A DNA stretch of 64,000 bases, from positions 796,501 through 860,500 of the forward strand of contig JAQFVV010006452.1 in NCBI GenBank assembly GCA_028023455.1, in the 5' to 3' direction. The notes below the pieces were generated by a model, which ran no database searches, was not told the DNA's origin, and saw only the letters and a list, made by a program, of their open reading frames with translations. This DNA comes from Epiperipatus broadwayi. Lineage: Eukaryota > Onychophora > Udeonychophora > Euonychophora > Peripatidae. Positions 12,860 through 24,734 of the stretch are shown here, in pieces. Each line of letters begins with the position of its first letter. Within the stretch, counting starts at the first letter, position 1. A program made the position numbers and the translations under genes.

Positions 12860-13575
12860 TTGTAGATTGCCGTTTATGGATAATAAAAGAATAGCCAAAA
12901 TAATATTTAATTGTGTTATGAGTAAAGGGCAGGCAACAAGATGGGTGAGAATGATAATATGGTATACAGAAGATTTGGATAAAGGATTTATATCAGTATA
13001 CTTGTACAAAATGTGGGATGGTTGTGTTAAGAGGATTGGTGAGTGTTATAGTGGTGAGTTGGAGTGATGGAGAACTAGTATGGGGAGTAAAAAGAGTTTA
13101 AATATATATAGAAGTAAACAGAACATTGGGTGCAAGTTAATTGATGATAATAACAAGGAAAGTAGTTTATTGTTTAGGGCTAACAAGGGAATATAAATGT
13201 AAATGGAAAAATATAGGTGATTTAGTCTGCAAGTTGTGTAAGGAAGGCATAGAAAATATTAGGCATCTGTTAATTCAATGTAAATGCTTGGAAGCAGAAA
13301 GGGTACAAATAATGAAGTTATGGAAGAATAAAATTGAACAAAGTGATTTTACAGAAAGAGGGTTATTGGTTTTTATGCTGGGTTTGGAAAAAGATAAGAG
13401 GCAATTAGATATGAAGGCCATGGAGTTGACAAAAATTATATTGTGGAAATGGGATGGAGCAGATTATGGAAAAATTTAGGGTGGGGAATGGAAAGGGAAG
13501 ATAAAGTGGCTAACAGGTTTCTCTGGACATAGTTGTTGAGAGATTCCTGATTCTGTATAAGGACATCACATATCT
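12860..13575 (+). pseudogene. 3' fragment of a LINE ORF2 (copy A)
   Basis: The same family as 24735-26404, of which it keeps only the C-terminal third. Reading on: R-L-P-F-M-D-N-K-R-I-A-K-I, V-M-S-K-G-Q-A-T-R-W-V-R, then after an internal deletion near 13058-13070 and frame changes, the cysteine/histidine module C-K-L-C-(8)-H-L-L-I-Q-C near 13229-13282, and the terminal W-K-W-D-G-A-D-Y-G-K ending at 13479. Related 3' UTR (AAAGTGGCTAACAGGTTT..) continues to about 13575. The copy is 5'-truncated, internally deleted and dead. The Cys/His module probably binds the element's RNA or DNA. Confidence 0.8.
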
Positions 13576-13964
13576 TTTGTATATTTTGGGTGAAAGTACA
13601 TTTTATTGATTGTAATGGTTCTTAATTTATTAAGAGATTGTCACATATATCTTAAAGTAAATAATTGTAACATTTAAATAAATAAAGAGCCAAAATATGT
13701 TATAGTTATCTATTTATGGCTTCAATAATGTAATGCATGACATTCATACTACCTGTAAAATAAAGCAAATTCAAGAATTTATTGGTGAGATCCTTGAATT
13801 TTGTTAGTAACAGAACTATGTAGAATTGCTGCTTCACATATGATTGTATAAATTTCCTATATCTGGGGTGTACAATATATTATAAACAAAATTATATTAC
13901 AATGAAGGTGATTATTTGTGCCAAATTCTCCTTATAATGCTATTATATCATTTCCTACATAATA
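13576..13964. other. AT-rich spacer
   Basis: Nothing recognised. Confidence 0.5.
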
Positions 13965-15025
13965 AGAAGAGGCACCCAAAAGTAACCAAAATTTTATAAT
14001 AAACAATTGTTTATTTATATATAAGTGCCATAAATTTAATCTCTTTCAAATTACTGTCTATTTGATGCAGTAGACCAGTTTAAACATGTCTTTTCATTTA
14101 TCAAAGTACTCCAGAAACACTTGCAAAGTGATGTTTTATAATGCCTGCAGCATCCCCCCCCCCATACTTATAAGTCTTCAAAAAAAAATTTAGACTTTAT
14201 TCAAGATATTGAAAAAAAATCACACGATTGAGTGACTATAATTGATAGATAATCTGGTTCATGCTGAATTTATGTAAAAAGTGTTTCACACTCAAGACTT
14301 TGAGAGGTGACACTTTGTCAGGGTGACACTTGCACTCCTTTTTTGCCTCAACACATTTATATTTTACATCACATAAATGTTTCAGAACTTGCAGATAAAA
14401 TGCCTGACCATTATGAACTAAAGGTGTGAGAAAAAATGTTGTTTAAATTTAAATAATATCAGTGTTGTTTTGACTTTGGACTTCATTTGCCGCACTTATT
14501 ATGAACATAAGCCAATAAACATCAGATCACCACCACCTCTTATGCTTGTGTATAACTGGTGTTAAAACAGGCAAAACTCACTATACGTATGCCACACACA
14601 GCAAGCTAGAGTAATCAATGGATGCCAGAAGGCTTGTGCATAAAATCCCCATCTAGTGCCTACTCATCCAATATCCCCAGACTAGTTTCTGTCTTGTGGC
14701 CTTCATCAGATCCAAGGCTCCTCACTGACAAAGGCCACAAGCCACAAACTAGTCTGGGGATATTGGATGAGTAGGCACTAGATGCACAAGCCTTCTTGCA
14801 TCCATTGATTACTCTAGCTTGCTGTGTGTGGTATACATATAGTGAGTTTGCCTGTTTTTATTATGAACATGTTAAAATTTAATATTTCCATTAAACAACT
14901 CATAAACTTGTGTTTTTTTTTTGTCATCAACTTGCTTTGTAATCAGTTTCAAGCATTTCAACTGTTTTCCCTGTCACTTTCTAAAATAAAAACAGAACTT
15001 CACACTGTTTGAACTTTTCAGTCAT
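13965..15025 (-). pseudogene. Mariner-type transposase remnant
   Basis: Read on the minus strand from an ATG at 15025: an N-terminal segment M-T-E-K-F-K-Q-C-E-V with T-G-K-T-V-E-M-L-E-T, as in the helix-turn-helix region of mariner transposases. After an internal deletion comes M-K-S-K-V-K-T near 14480, then near 14300 L-S-V-K-H-F-L, then S-L-N-F-F-L-K near 14170, and finally sequence matching the usual end of the protein. The 3' end has CACCCAAAAGTAACC (plus strand about 13975), like a mariner terminal repeat. Stops and frameshifts are frequent. A foldback element sits inside it (14509-14857). Such a transposase would cut and paste at TA; this copy cannot. Confidence 0.7.
14509..14857. mobile_element. 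Foldback element inserted in the mariner remnant
   Basis: The identical 13-mer TTATTATGAACAT lies at 14496-14508 and 14858-14870, so this block looks like an insertion with a 13-bp duplication. Inside, arms at about 14563-14695 and 14725-14857 pair: AAACAGGCAAAACTCACTAT against its complement near 14838-14857, and AGTCTGGGGATATTGGATGA against CATCCAATATCCCCAGACTA. The left side has about 55 bp of unpaired extra sequence. Diverged pieces of the family occur at 15565-15640, 15974-16170 and perhaps 2040. Confidence 0.75.
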
Positions 15026-15973
15026 TATAAAATCACTAAATATTCGAAATGCACTTTATAAAAAAAAGTGCTACATGGCATTATGATTTCACATGGTGAT
15101 ATCATTTGGAAGATTGATGCAAAAAGGTTTCTGCATAAAGTGTGTAACAGCAGAATACAGCATACAAACCAGAGAATGATTACAGTGTAATTATAAAATA
15201 TACAATGTAAAATTAATTGCAAGAGTCAAAAAATATGCATCTACGCATTTTTGCATCAAAAGAATCATTATTGAATTAGATACCTTCACACCTAAGATCA
15301 TAAAATTAAATTTGCTAAAACAAAGTGTCCAAAATATTAGATTTATTCAGATAATAATATAATTAGCAAATGTGTAGGTAAGTATCTTATAGTTGAGCAA
15401 AATATTTATTTATTATCATTAGACAAATGAATTGTATGCTCCTGCAACAGAGAAGTGAAATTTTTAATAAGTGGGATAAACATCTTGTCACTGATAAGAA
15501 AAAAAATGTTTATTCTACTTCAGTACTGCCATATACTATAGGTTTGATTAATAAATAGATATCAAATAGTGATGCTTAATGCATCCATATTTAGTGCTAT
15601 TCTGCCAATATCACCAGGTTAGTTTTGGGTTGATTTTATTAATTGAGAATTTAGACTTAGACTTAATATATCCAGATGTTTTGGACTTAATGCAACTTTC
15701 ACCATGAAGCCTAATTCAATTTTTTCTTTACTATCAAGCTACTGGTCTGAAACATCTTAACATTTTTAGTCCAAGATAACTTCCTTGTATAGCTATTACT
15801 TCTCACTTCAGTTCTGTAACTATATATTTTATGTCTAATTTTTTAATAACTGAAAGCATCTTTATTTTTTTTAAAAACTAAAAACTATTGCATGTATCCA
15901 TATTATACAATCCTTTTCAGGAAGCATCCACTTTTCACTCTAGTCCAGTAAGCCATTTATTGCAAGCTTGAGT
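15026..15973. other. AT-rich spacer with repeat debris
   Basis: About 15565-15640 resembles the 14563 repeat family. 15026-15250 may be the mariner 5' flank, but no clear terminal repeat is visible. Confidence 0.35.
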
Positions 15974-16170
15974 AGGTTTCTCACTGATAAACACCAGTAG
16001 CTAGAAACTGGTCTTGGGATATTGGATGAGTAGGCACCAGATAGGGATTTTATGCACAAACCTGATCCAAGTCTCCTCACTGATGAAAGCCACAATCTAG
16101 AAACTAGTCTGGGGATATTGAATGAGTAGGCCTTAGGTAAAGATTTTATGCACAAACTTTCTTGAATCCA
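15974..16170. repeat. Two tandem diverged copies of the 14563 repeat family
   Basis: Two units of about 95-102 bp, each with CTCACTGAT(A/G)AA, CTAGAAACT(G/A)GTCT, GGGATATTG(G/A)ATGAGTAGGC and GATTTTATGCACAAAC, follow head to tail. They match one arm of the 14509 element with about 10-20% divergence by eye. The 72-codon minus-strand frame here is a by-product. Confidence 0.75.
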
Positions 16171-17084
16171 TTGGTTTCTCTGGCTTGAACTGAGTGGTGC
16201 TATTGTATGGGGAGTTTAGCCTCTGTGTAAACAGCTTATGTAAGCATAAAGAAATGGTGATCATGAGATATTATATGATAATGATTATTAAATCCATATC
16301 TAATGTTACTGCATCAATATCCCCAGTTGAACTTCTGTTTTGTGATTTTCATTGCATTGGAGCTTAGAACCTGGATCTATTGCATCTGGATCTTTTGAAC
16401 CTAATGAATCTTCCATTCTGAGAATATCTTCTTTTTCTTCACTACCAAACTACCAAATAGGCTTGAATTCAAAACATTAAATTGTTTTGTAATTTCAGGT
16501 TTTCATTTAACAATAAAAAGGTAAAGGATGACTGTGGGTGAAAGATGCATTAGGTTTAGATCCAAACTCTTCATTAGTAAAGGCTAAGCTATTAACAAGT
16601 ATTGGAGTGGAATAAGGTATGACTGGGTATAAATTCAATAAAAATTATAATCTAGAATCTAATGAATACTGAAGATTATAATAAATAGTCTCATGGGAAT
16701 AGAACAGAGTTTATTCCTGAAGAACATTGCACAAACTAAGAATCATTTGATTTATTATTCTAAGAATAACGTTAATACACTCGTACAAGAAAAGATTACA
16801 TTCTATTGAATAATTAAATAAATAATTTGCTGAGCATTGCTTTAGACTGGGAGGGGATTTTATTTTCGTTTCAGAGTAAATACACAAATAAATTATTTGG
16901 TATATTTTAGAAACAAAATATCAATTGAAAATTAAAGTATGTAAAACAAAGATTTATATATCAGTGATGATATAAAAACATATAAAAAGGTTTATATCCT
17001 ATGTAAATCTTTAATTCAAGAATGTAAAATATTTAAAAAATATTTTACAGTTTTAAATTAAGTGCACATATAAATATACTATAG
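16171..17084. other. AT-rich spacer
   Basis: 16280-16400 may hold another diverged copy of the 14563 family (ATCCATATCTAATGTTACTGCA, ATATCCCCAG). No gene. Confidence 0.35.
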
Positions 17085-17700
17085 GGTAATATAAAGGATT
17101 TGAGCACAGATTTTCAACCTCCCTTCAGCCATCCATTTTATCTCATACAATTGATACACATGGCCACACATATGTGAAAAAGATGTGATCTTTAATATAT
17201 GTATTTCATGTTAAACTGGCACTCATCAGAAGGTTCATATCATCACATATATATATATAATCAGTGCTTGGTTTATATTAAGATAGCAAATGTTCATATT
17301 TTAATGAACAGGCTTCAATCTACTCCACCTTCCAACTCCTCAGTCATCCATACCATTAAAAATCTGATGATAAAATGCCAAATCCCTTTTTAATGCCAAT
17401 ATTATTGTCATGCCCATGTTGACTTTAAGCCACTCTGAGCCCTCATGTATTGAACCTTGTACATTTAAATACACAGATAAGGGATGAGCAGGATTCAGAC
17501 TGAGTTTGTAATATTTTAAATACAAGCATATTTTACATACTGGAGTCTAGCTGTAATATAAAGAATTTGAGCATACATTTTTAAGCTCTCATCAGCCCGA
17601 TACATATAACCATACACATGTGAAAAAGATAAATGACCTCCAATATATGTATTTCATGCTGAAACAGCACTCATCAGTTAGTCCATATCAAAAGTACTAT
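17085..17700. repeat. Two dispersed copies of the 690 repeat family
   Basis: 17085-17230 and 17545-17690 share, in order, TAATATAAA(G)GA(A)TTTGAGCA, CACATATGTGAAAAAGAT or CACATGTGAAAAAGATAA, TATATGTATTTCATG, and CACTCATCAG. They resemble a single arm of the foldback at 690-868, not the paired form. Confidence 0.6.
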
Positions 17701-17797
17701 TTTTGAATTTAAGACTAAGAGTCATTTTCTAACCAGAGCATCACTTTGTTTGCAGTATGTATACAAATCTGTATGATTTTCCTAATTTTGCAGGATT

Positions 17798-18001
17798 ACT
17801 ATATATTGCATGCGTAATGCTTTTGGATTTAACCGAAATTATATTTAGTATTTGTAATAAAAGCTTTTTAATTACTTTAATATTATCTTTCTTTAATATA
17901 TACTATATATTGCATGCGTAATGCTTTTGGATTTAACCGAAATTATATTTAGTATTTGTAATAAAAGCTTTTTAATTACTTTAATATTATCTTTCTTTAA
18001 T
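17798..18001. repeat. Perfect 104-bp tandem duplication
   Basis: The unit starting ACTATATATTGCATGCGTAA at 17798 recurs at 17902 and matches as far as about 18001. I see no mismatches, so it is recent or an assembly artefact. Confidence 0.9.
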
Positions 18002-18166
18002 TTATAATATTTAATAAAACACTATATTTGTAGATACTGTAATGGCATTTTACTGTGTGTATATGATAATTCAGAATGTGAGTGAGAATTATAAACTGTA
18101 TAGACGGTTAAAGAAAGGCATGCCTATAGTTATGGTTGATAGATCAAATGAAATTTTACAGACTCT

Positions 18167-18295
18167 CTGCACTAGTTTTTTTTTTCTCATGTGTCATAGC
18201 ATCGGCCAGGAAGCGAACCTGCTAACCCGGGACAACTGCTTTTAAAGCAAGTGTGCTGACCTCTCGACCACCAATGATTGACTGCACTAGTTTTT
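18167..18295 (-). mobile_element. tRNA-derived SINE, short subfamily
   Basis: Body 18181-18281 on the minus strand with a perfect 14-bp duplication (CTGCACTAGTTTTT at 18167-18180 and 18282-18295). Head TTGGTGGTCGAGAGGTCAGC, box B region GGTTAGCAGGTTCGCTTCC, tail GATGCTATGACACATGAG plus A run. Confidence 0.87.
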
Positions 18296-19103
18296 CTTTA
18301 TGAAAACTTTTAAATAGTATTAAACTTTGCTCATAAAGTATAATCAACAATTCTTTGAAAATTAATGAATTAATGCTTAAAACATTTAAAATATTTTCTT
18401 AGTTAAAAATGAATCTTTTCAATAGAATTTTAATATCATATTGTAACAGAATATGAACTTATCAACCTTTTAATGATGTTTTCATATTGACTACTTAATA
18501 ATTTAATGTACTGAAAGTAACACTCATCAAAGGGTTTAATTAAAAGACACTATAACCAAGTTCAAACCCATCCAATGACCATGCTACCATGCACGTAATT
18601 CAAAACCAGTATGATATCAATAATAAACTTTATAAATAAACAATAAGATGTAGGCAGACTAATAAAAAATTATTTATTTTTAAAAAAAATAATTATACAT
18701 GACTATCAACTGGTTAAAGTTATATATAAAAATACCATTGAATAGCATTTATATATTTTTTTCAGGAATATTATAGACTGAATAAAATTGTTGATGTACC
18801 AAGTTTAATTAAGAAATTGGAACTGAGTTTGAGTTTTATTAACAAAATTATTAATGATAAAATGCAATAAGTATTAAACCCATAATATTTATTTTTGAAA
18901 ATAGATTCAATAATATTAATTTCATACTTGTAAAATCTATAATTTACTAAATGTTCTGTGAATTTTAAATTTATTTAATGAGTAGAAATCATGAGTGCGT
19001 AATTGTATATGCCTGTGCTCACAGCATATATGTAATTCTGTCTTGATATATCATGATGAACATTTAATGGAGGTGTGTAATAATTAAATAAGATTGTATT
19101 ATA
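18296..19103. other. AT-rich spacer
   Basis: Nothing recognised. Confidence 0.5.
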
Positions 19104-19190
19104 TATTAAGGCTATATATAACCTTAAGACTATAGGCCTAAAATGCGACAGTAAGGACCTCTACAAATCTAAACACAAGATTATGAGCTT
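19104..19190. repeat. Degenerate single unit of the 10961 foldback family
   Basis: It contains TATTAAGGCT, AAAATGCGACAGTAAGGACC, TCTACAAATCT and ACACAAGATTATGAGCTT, matching the start and unit of 10961-11396 with substitutions. Confidence 0.6.
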
Positions 19191-19628
19191 TACAAATTAT
19201 TAATTATAAGATTGTATTGTAAATATGTATGCAATGTTATGGTTAATTAATCTTATAAACAAAGCTTCTTTATCAAATGATAAATTAGATTTTAAATAAA
19301 TTTCTTGCTACTATTATTAAGAGCATAATAAATGGAAATTTAAGAAAAACCTATTTTTAAATTGCTTTGAAATGCAATATTCTAAATGTCAAAGGAGCTC
19401 AAAAAATATCAATCCAAATGCTAATAAAAAAAGCCATCATTTCAATTCACATTTGAACATAATAATAAATTAGAGCAGCCATACAACAAACTCTGATCTG
19501 TTGGTTTACAAAAATCTGATAATGTAAAGCTAGCGTTTATACTTTCATATACATTTTTACTACAAGTATTGCTCTTATCATTGAAAAAATGGCAAGCAAA
19601 AGCAGTATTTCAATATCTTAATTTTTAA
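19191..19628. other. AT-rich spacer
   Basis: Nothing recognised. Confidence 0.5.
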
Positions 19629-21076
19629 CTATTATCGATTTACTACAGGATGAAAGTCTTCTCCAAGTTCAATTTATTTTTTCCAATCTGCTTTTCTCCA
19701 CATCATTCCAGCACACTTTTTTATTTCATTCATCCATCTCACATGTGGTCTCTTTCTAGGTCTTTTACAATCTCTTGGAAATCCAATTTAAGATTTCAAC
19801 TGTCAATCTAGTATTGTCTCTTTTAGCAATATGTCCAGCGCAATTCCACTTCACTCCTTAATTATTTCAATGATGTTGGTAATGCCTGTTTTCGATCTCT
19901 TCTTGTTACTTCTAACATGCATCTCTCCATAAATTGTTAAATGGTCTTAAGTCTTTGTATTTCATTTTTGACTAGTGACCAATCCTCAAATTTATACATA
20001 AGAATTGGTCAAACAAATTTATTAAAAACCTTCCTCTTCAAACACATAGCTGTATTTCCTTTGAATATTAAGTTATTTCTATCAAAAGCACTCTAATCAA
20101 GTTTAATTCTATGTTTACTTTCATTCACTATATTTGTCTGTAGTAATAATCTGACTAAGATATTTGTAGTTGTTTAACTTTTTCTGACTCATCATTATTA
20201 ATCTTCATTTTTATCTTTTGAGAAAATTCAATGAACATTAATTTAATCTTTTTAACATTTATCTTTAATCCTATTTTCTCACTCTCATCTGATAACTTTT
20301 GCAACATTTCCTGCAGATCTAAAGCATTTTTTGCAAAAACAACTACATCATCTGCAAAATCTAGATGACATAAATAATCTCCATTTATTTTTTTACTCCC
20401 TTAGCTTAGCATTTTAATCCACAAAGTACTTTTTACAAAACTGCTGTAATACATTTTAGAGATATGGAGTCAACCTATCATATGGCTTTCTAAATGTTAG
20501 ATCTTTTTAGCATCATTATATAATTTAATTGTTGCTAGTAGATACCTTGATGATCCAATGTCTTTAATCACTGAACAAATGCTTATAGAATCAAATGTTT
20601 TTTCATAATTCTACAAATCTAAAGCATAATGGTAACACATGTCCATTGGCCTTTCCATAACATCTTTCAATATTTGGATGCGATCCATAGTATTAAAATC
20701 ACTTTTAACTCCATCTTGTTCTTTTGGTTCATTAAAATTCAAAGTTTGCTGTAGACAAGGTGTAATTATTTTGGTAAAAATTTTGTATAGAACTGAGAAA
20801 AGACTGATAGGTCTGTAATTTTTAATATTTTCTTTATCATCATTAATACTGTATTCTTCCAATTATCTGGTACATGTTTATGATTTAGACATTTAGTAAA
20901 TAACTTTGCCAAAAAAATTCTATTTCTTCACTTACTTTTTTAAGATATGAATTATAATTCATCATTAGCTGGAGTTTTTTTCTTCTTCATAGATTTAATT
21001 CCACATCTCATTTCTTCATTCAAAATTTGGGGCAATTCAAAAGATATAGTAGTCCTGGGAGGTACTTTATATGGCA
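19629..21076 (-). pseudogene. RTE-type LINE, second copy, broken
   Basis: Read on the minus strand this is the same family as 5030-7320, starting a little upstream of the reverse transcriptase (about 21076) and reaching the C-terminal domain near 19640. The best preserved part, 20611-20862, reads K-N-Y-R-P-I-S-L-F-S-V-L-Y-K-I-F-T-K-I, then E-P-K-E-Q-D-G-V-K-S and a following M-D-R-I-Q-I-L. The F-A-D-D active site lies near 20340-20375 (minus), and the R-P-R-K-R-P-H-V-R-W-M-N block near 19725-19770. Many stops, frameshifts and small deletions make it clearly older than the 5-kb copy. It cannot make enzyme. Confidence 0.8.
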
Positions 21077-21194
21077 AATATTAATAAAATACAATTAAGC
21101 TTTAACAATCTAAAGTTTATTCAAATGCATACGTTTCAATAAATTTCAATTTTACATATGTTATAGATTGAAAGAAAAATTACTAACTAATAAT

Positions 21195-21389
21195 AATAAT
21201 TGAGAGAGTGCAAATTTCTCAAGCGCTTTCAAATATAAGTACTTTGGACTGGCTTAGATATATATAAAGACAAGTAAAGAAGAGAGTGGAACTGCTCTTT
21301 TCTTATTAAATTCTCTGTCCCAGTGCTTAAGATTTGATTGGCTAGTTATAGTCATAAGCACTTGAGAAATTTGCACTCTCTCAATTATT
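21195..21389. mobile_element. MITE-like element with 34-bp terminal inverted repeats
   Basis: AATAATTGAGAGAGTGCAAA... at 21195 is repeated in inverse orientation at the right end (...TTTGCACTCTCTCAATTATT, to 21389), with one or two mismatches over about 34 bp. The 125-bp interior is unpaired and non-coding. The target duplication is unclear because the flanks are AT-rich. Confidence 0.75.
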
Positions 21390-21902
21390 TCAATATCGAC
21401 TGCGCTTTAAATATTATTTAACTAATAATAATGTTTTCTAAAGTATTCTTTCAACAAGGAAGTCTAGAAATATTTGACACAAAATTTTATTAATGCACTC
21501 TTACATCTAAGAATTTTATCTCTATTGTTTAAGTTGGTTTGTAAATAGCCAAACTAAACTTTATACAAAGCTAGCGACTGAATAAAGTAATAAGAAACGA
21601 AAAGTACATATCATTATATCTACTTTTAATATGCAAAAGTATTAATAACTTTTTTGTATCTTTTGAAATTTTAAAAAATACATATAATAAAATAAACAGT
21701 ATTCAAATTACATTAAACTGTGATTCTTTCTTGCATAGTTAAATTAAAAATAAATTACTCTTAGAAAATATATTTTTTAATATAGTTCTACATGAATATT
21801 TACTAATAGTTGTATAAATCATTCAAATAATTCATGAGCATTTTATATATATTCTTATTTTTTTCCTTTTACTTTCTTTGCATTTCTTCATATAGTCATA
21901 TA
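21390..21902. other. AT-rich spacer
   Basis: Nothing recognised. Confidence 0.5.
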
Positions 21903-22115
21903 TATATTGCTTTAACTCCCCTCATATACACTTTAATGCAATTTTTTTTAATGATTTTTTTTATTTTCCTAACAGTTTCAACTGACCTGCAGTCTTCATC
22001 AGAGCTATCTTAATTTCCTCTACATTTTAAAATATAAAAAAATTAAATAAAGAAATCATTAAAAATTATGCAATAAAGTGTATATGAAGAGAGTTAAAGC
22101 AATATTTATAGCATT
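21903..22115. repeat. Foldback element
   Basis: Left arm about 21903-21965 (ATATTGCTTTAACTCCCCTC...) pairs with right arm about 22050-22115 (...GAGAGTTAAAGCAATAT) with a few mismatches. The spacer is about 85 bp and contains CTGACCTGCAGTCTTCATCA. No coding. Confidence 0.7.
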
Positions 22116-24369
22116 TTATATAGTTGATAAAAAAATTCATTATTTATACAGATTAAACAATTTAACATACATAATATTATTTTATTAGTTATTAATGATG
22201 ATTTTATTTTTCTAATGAAGATGAGGAAGACTAGTTAAAATGACAAATAATATTTTTTTTGTATAATATGGTAAATAAATTCATTATAAATATCATATGG
22301 TATATGTTTCCAAAACACAAATGGTTGATGGTATAGATAAGTTAAACAGGCAATTATGAATATTGAATATCTTTGATAAAATAAAATGATCAAGAATAAA
22401 GATTATATGACTTTCATCTTCCCAAATCAATTCCCAATTAATATAACAAACATTCATTAAATTTTATGAAAAATAAATAAAGATATTCATGGCTAGCAAT
22501 TGTTCATTCCTAGCAAATTGTCTTTCTTCTTTTCTTCTTGAAGATTATTTAATTTTTAATATTCAGAATGTACATTTTCATTTTATTAGTATATTAATCA
22601 ATTTATTATCACCCTTGCATTTATTTCATTTGATCTGTATTAATTATTATTAATAGATGTATGGTATATGATAAAATTCTAGAATAAGGAGAGATACTTT
22701 AACTATTAAGCTCAATAATAAATGAAATATAATGTACAGAATAGAGCAAGCATAGTAAATTTGTAATATGTAGTAAAACAACTCGTAAAAAGTATATTTT
22801 ATCTTTAATTTTTATAGCAAGTAATCATTAAATGGAATATAAAGAATGCAATACATAAAGCAAATTTTGATATATGAAATATATAATTTTTTAATTGTGG
22901 ATACACATTTCCAAATGAGCTTTTCTCCCTCTCTTCATCTATATAAAATAATTTAAACCTAATTAGTCAGTATTGGTTTCCTCTAGTCCACTTATAGGCA
23001 CATATATCACAATACTAATTGCTTCATATACTAACCACCAAAGTTCTTTCCTTTATGACTTTCAAATGTAATCACATGACAAAAAACATGAAAAACAAGA
23101 GTCTTCATTAATTGTATCAGAAATTTATTGAAACATTTGTAAAGAAAAATCTTTAAAGGAGAAGATGAAAAAAAACACATAATAACAATCTTGAAAATAT
23201 TTATAATAATTTTATTCCTGATACTTTTTTTTATTAAAACCAATTTAGAAAGTTTAAAACTAATACAAAAAACTTCTACTTCATTATTTGCTCTTTTATA
23301 CACATACAAGAGCTCATATGAATTCATGAATGCACATTTACTAATAGACATGTGTCCACACATATTAATATGTGAATGCACCGATATAATACATTTGGGA
23401 GGTTTACCTTTCTACAATTTACATTTTTAATTGTTTATTGAACACGTCAACATTCAATTAATTTGGTATTAAAAAATATTCAAATATTTTCATTTTTTTT
23501 TACACATCCTTAATTATTAAACCCAGTCACCATTTAGACAATCTCAGTATCAGTAACAATCAACAATCTCAAACTGTTGTGGCTTATGCCTCAGAAGTTC
23601 ATAAGAATTTTGACCATTGGCAATAACAGAGCTGGGTGATGATTCATAAAGTTCAATATTAATTGTAATTTTTATTGATTATAGTTACTTTTAATAATCA
23701 ACCATAAAATTTTTATAAATTTAAAGGCCTTGTATGAATCATTACAAAGAACATTAACACCCTGCTAGTCACATTGGTTTATAATTGCATCCACTAGACA
23801 AATATGTCCACATCTAGATAAAATATATCATTAGTATTATAAAAATAATTTAATCTCTGTAGAAATGTGGAAAATATTGATTTCAGATTAGCTATAACTA
23901 TTCTGGGACTAATTCAAGATAGTTAATGAAATACTAGTAAGCAAACATAAACCATTGCATCTTATGTAGTGATTTTAGGTAGACTGCTTGCTGTGAATTA
24001 ATATCAATAGGCCAGTTAAATATTGTAAATTAAACCATTATAAAGCAATCAAATTTAAATAAATTTTAGGTATTGTGATTTCTTGTATGAATTATAAGAA
24101 CAAAATCAATATTGGAAATTTTATAATATTTCCATACATTTTTCTAGCCAGAATTCATTTATAAGATAACCAAATTAAACAACTAACTAAAAGTTGACAT
24201 ACAAATCATGTTATTTCATAATACAATTTATTTGTCAGATTTTTTATAAACCAAAAGTGGATCTTGCTTATAACTTATATCTTAAGGAGGTAGTTCAGAT
24301 ATATGATTGCTTAAAATTTTACAATTTCTCAAATATTTTCATAAAAAAATAAAATCATCTTTTCTATAA
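22116..24369. other. AT-rich spacer
   Basis: About 2.2 kb with no recognisable gene. The longest frames (minus 23031-23381, plus 23191-23430) overlap on opposite strands and have the low-complexity composition of random AT-rich frames. Confidence 0.45.
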
Positions 24370-24553
24370 AGAGTTATATGTGATGTGATGCTCTCTTTAT
24401 ATGGAGTCAGGAATCTCTCAGCAACTATGCCCAGAGAAACCTGTTAGCCACTTTATCTTTCCTTTCCATTCCCCATCCTACATTTTCTTATATCTTGCTC
24501 CATCCCATTTCCACACCATAATGTTTGTCAACTCCAGGGCCTTTATATCTATA
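24370..24553 (-). pseudogene. Inverted 3'-end fragment of the LINE family (copy C)
   Basis: The minus strand reads the last part of the same LINE: W-K-W-D-G-A-R-Y-K-K, then GGGGAATGGAAAG, AAAGTGGCTAACAGGTTT, CTGGGCATAGTTGCTGAGAG and the 3' UTR to about 24370. It lies about 180 bp upstream of copy B and in opposite orientation. Confidence 0.8.
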
Positions 24554-24595
24554 GCAAACTTTACATACAATTGTGCCACCATGTGAAAATCTTAG

Positions 24596-24676
24596 AAATC
24601 AATGAATGCAAAAAGGTTTGTGATCCCTATATACATATGAATTTTATATACAAACCTTTTTGCATTTATTGATTAA
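24596..24676. repeat. Small hairpin between LINE copies
   Basis: AATCAATGAATGCAAAAAGG at 24596 pairs with CCTTTTTGCATTTATTGATT at 24656-24675, around a 25-40 bp AT-rich loop. It may be a remnant of the 14509 family, whose right end has TTGCATCCATTGATTA. Confidence 0.65.
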
Positions 24677-24734
24677 TAAGGATTGCACTTGGTGGCACTA
24701 CTGTATGAAGATAGTTTATTTGTAACTATACAAC

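Noticed and set aside
15940-16155. 71-codon minus-strand frame with an apparent internal protein repeat
   Set aside because: The repetition comes from two tandem copies of a non-coding repeat family.
23031-23430. Overlapping frames of 116 and 79 codons on opposite strands
   Set aside because: Low-complexity, hydrophobic AT-rich translations with no motif and mutual overlap; typical chance frames.
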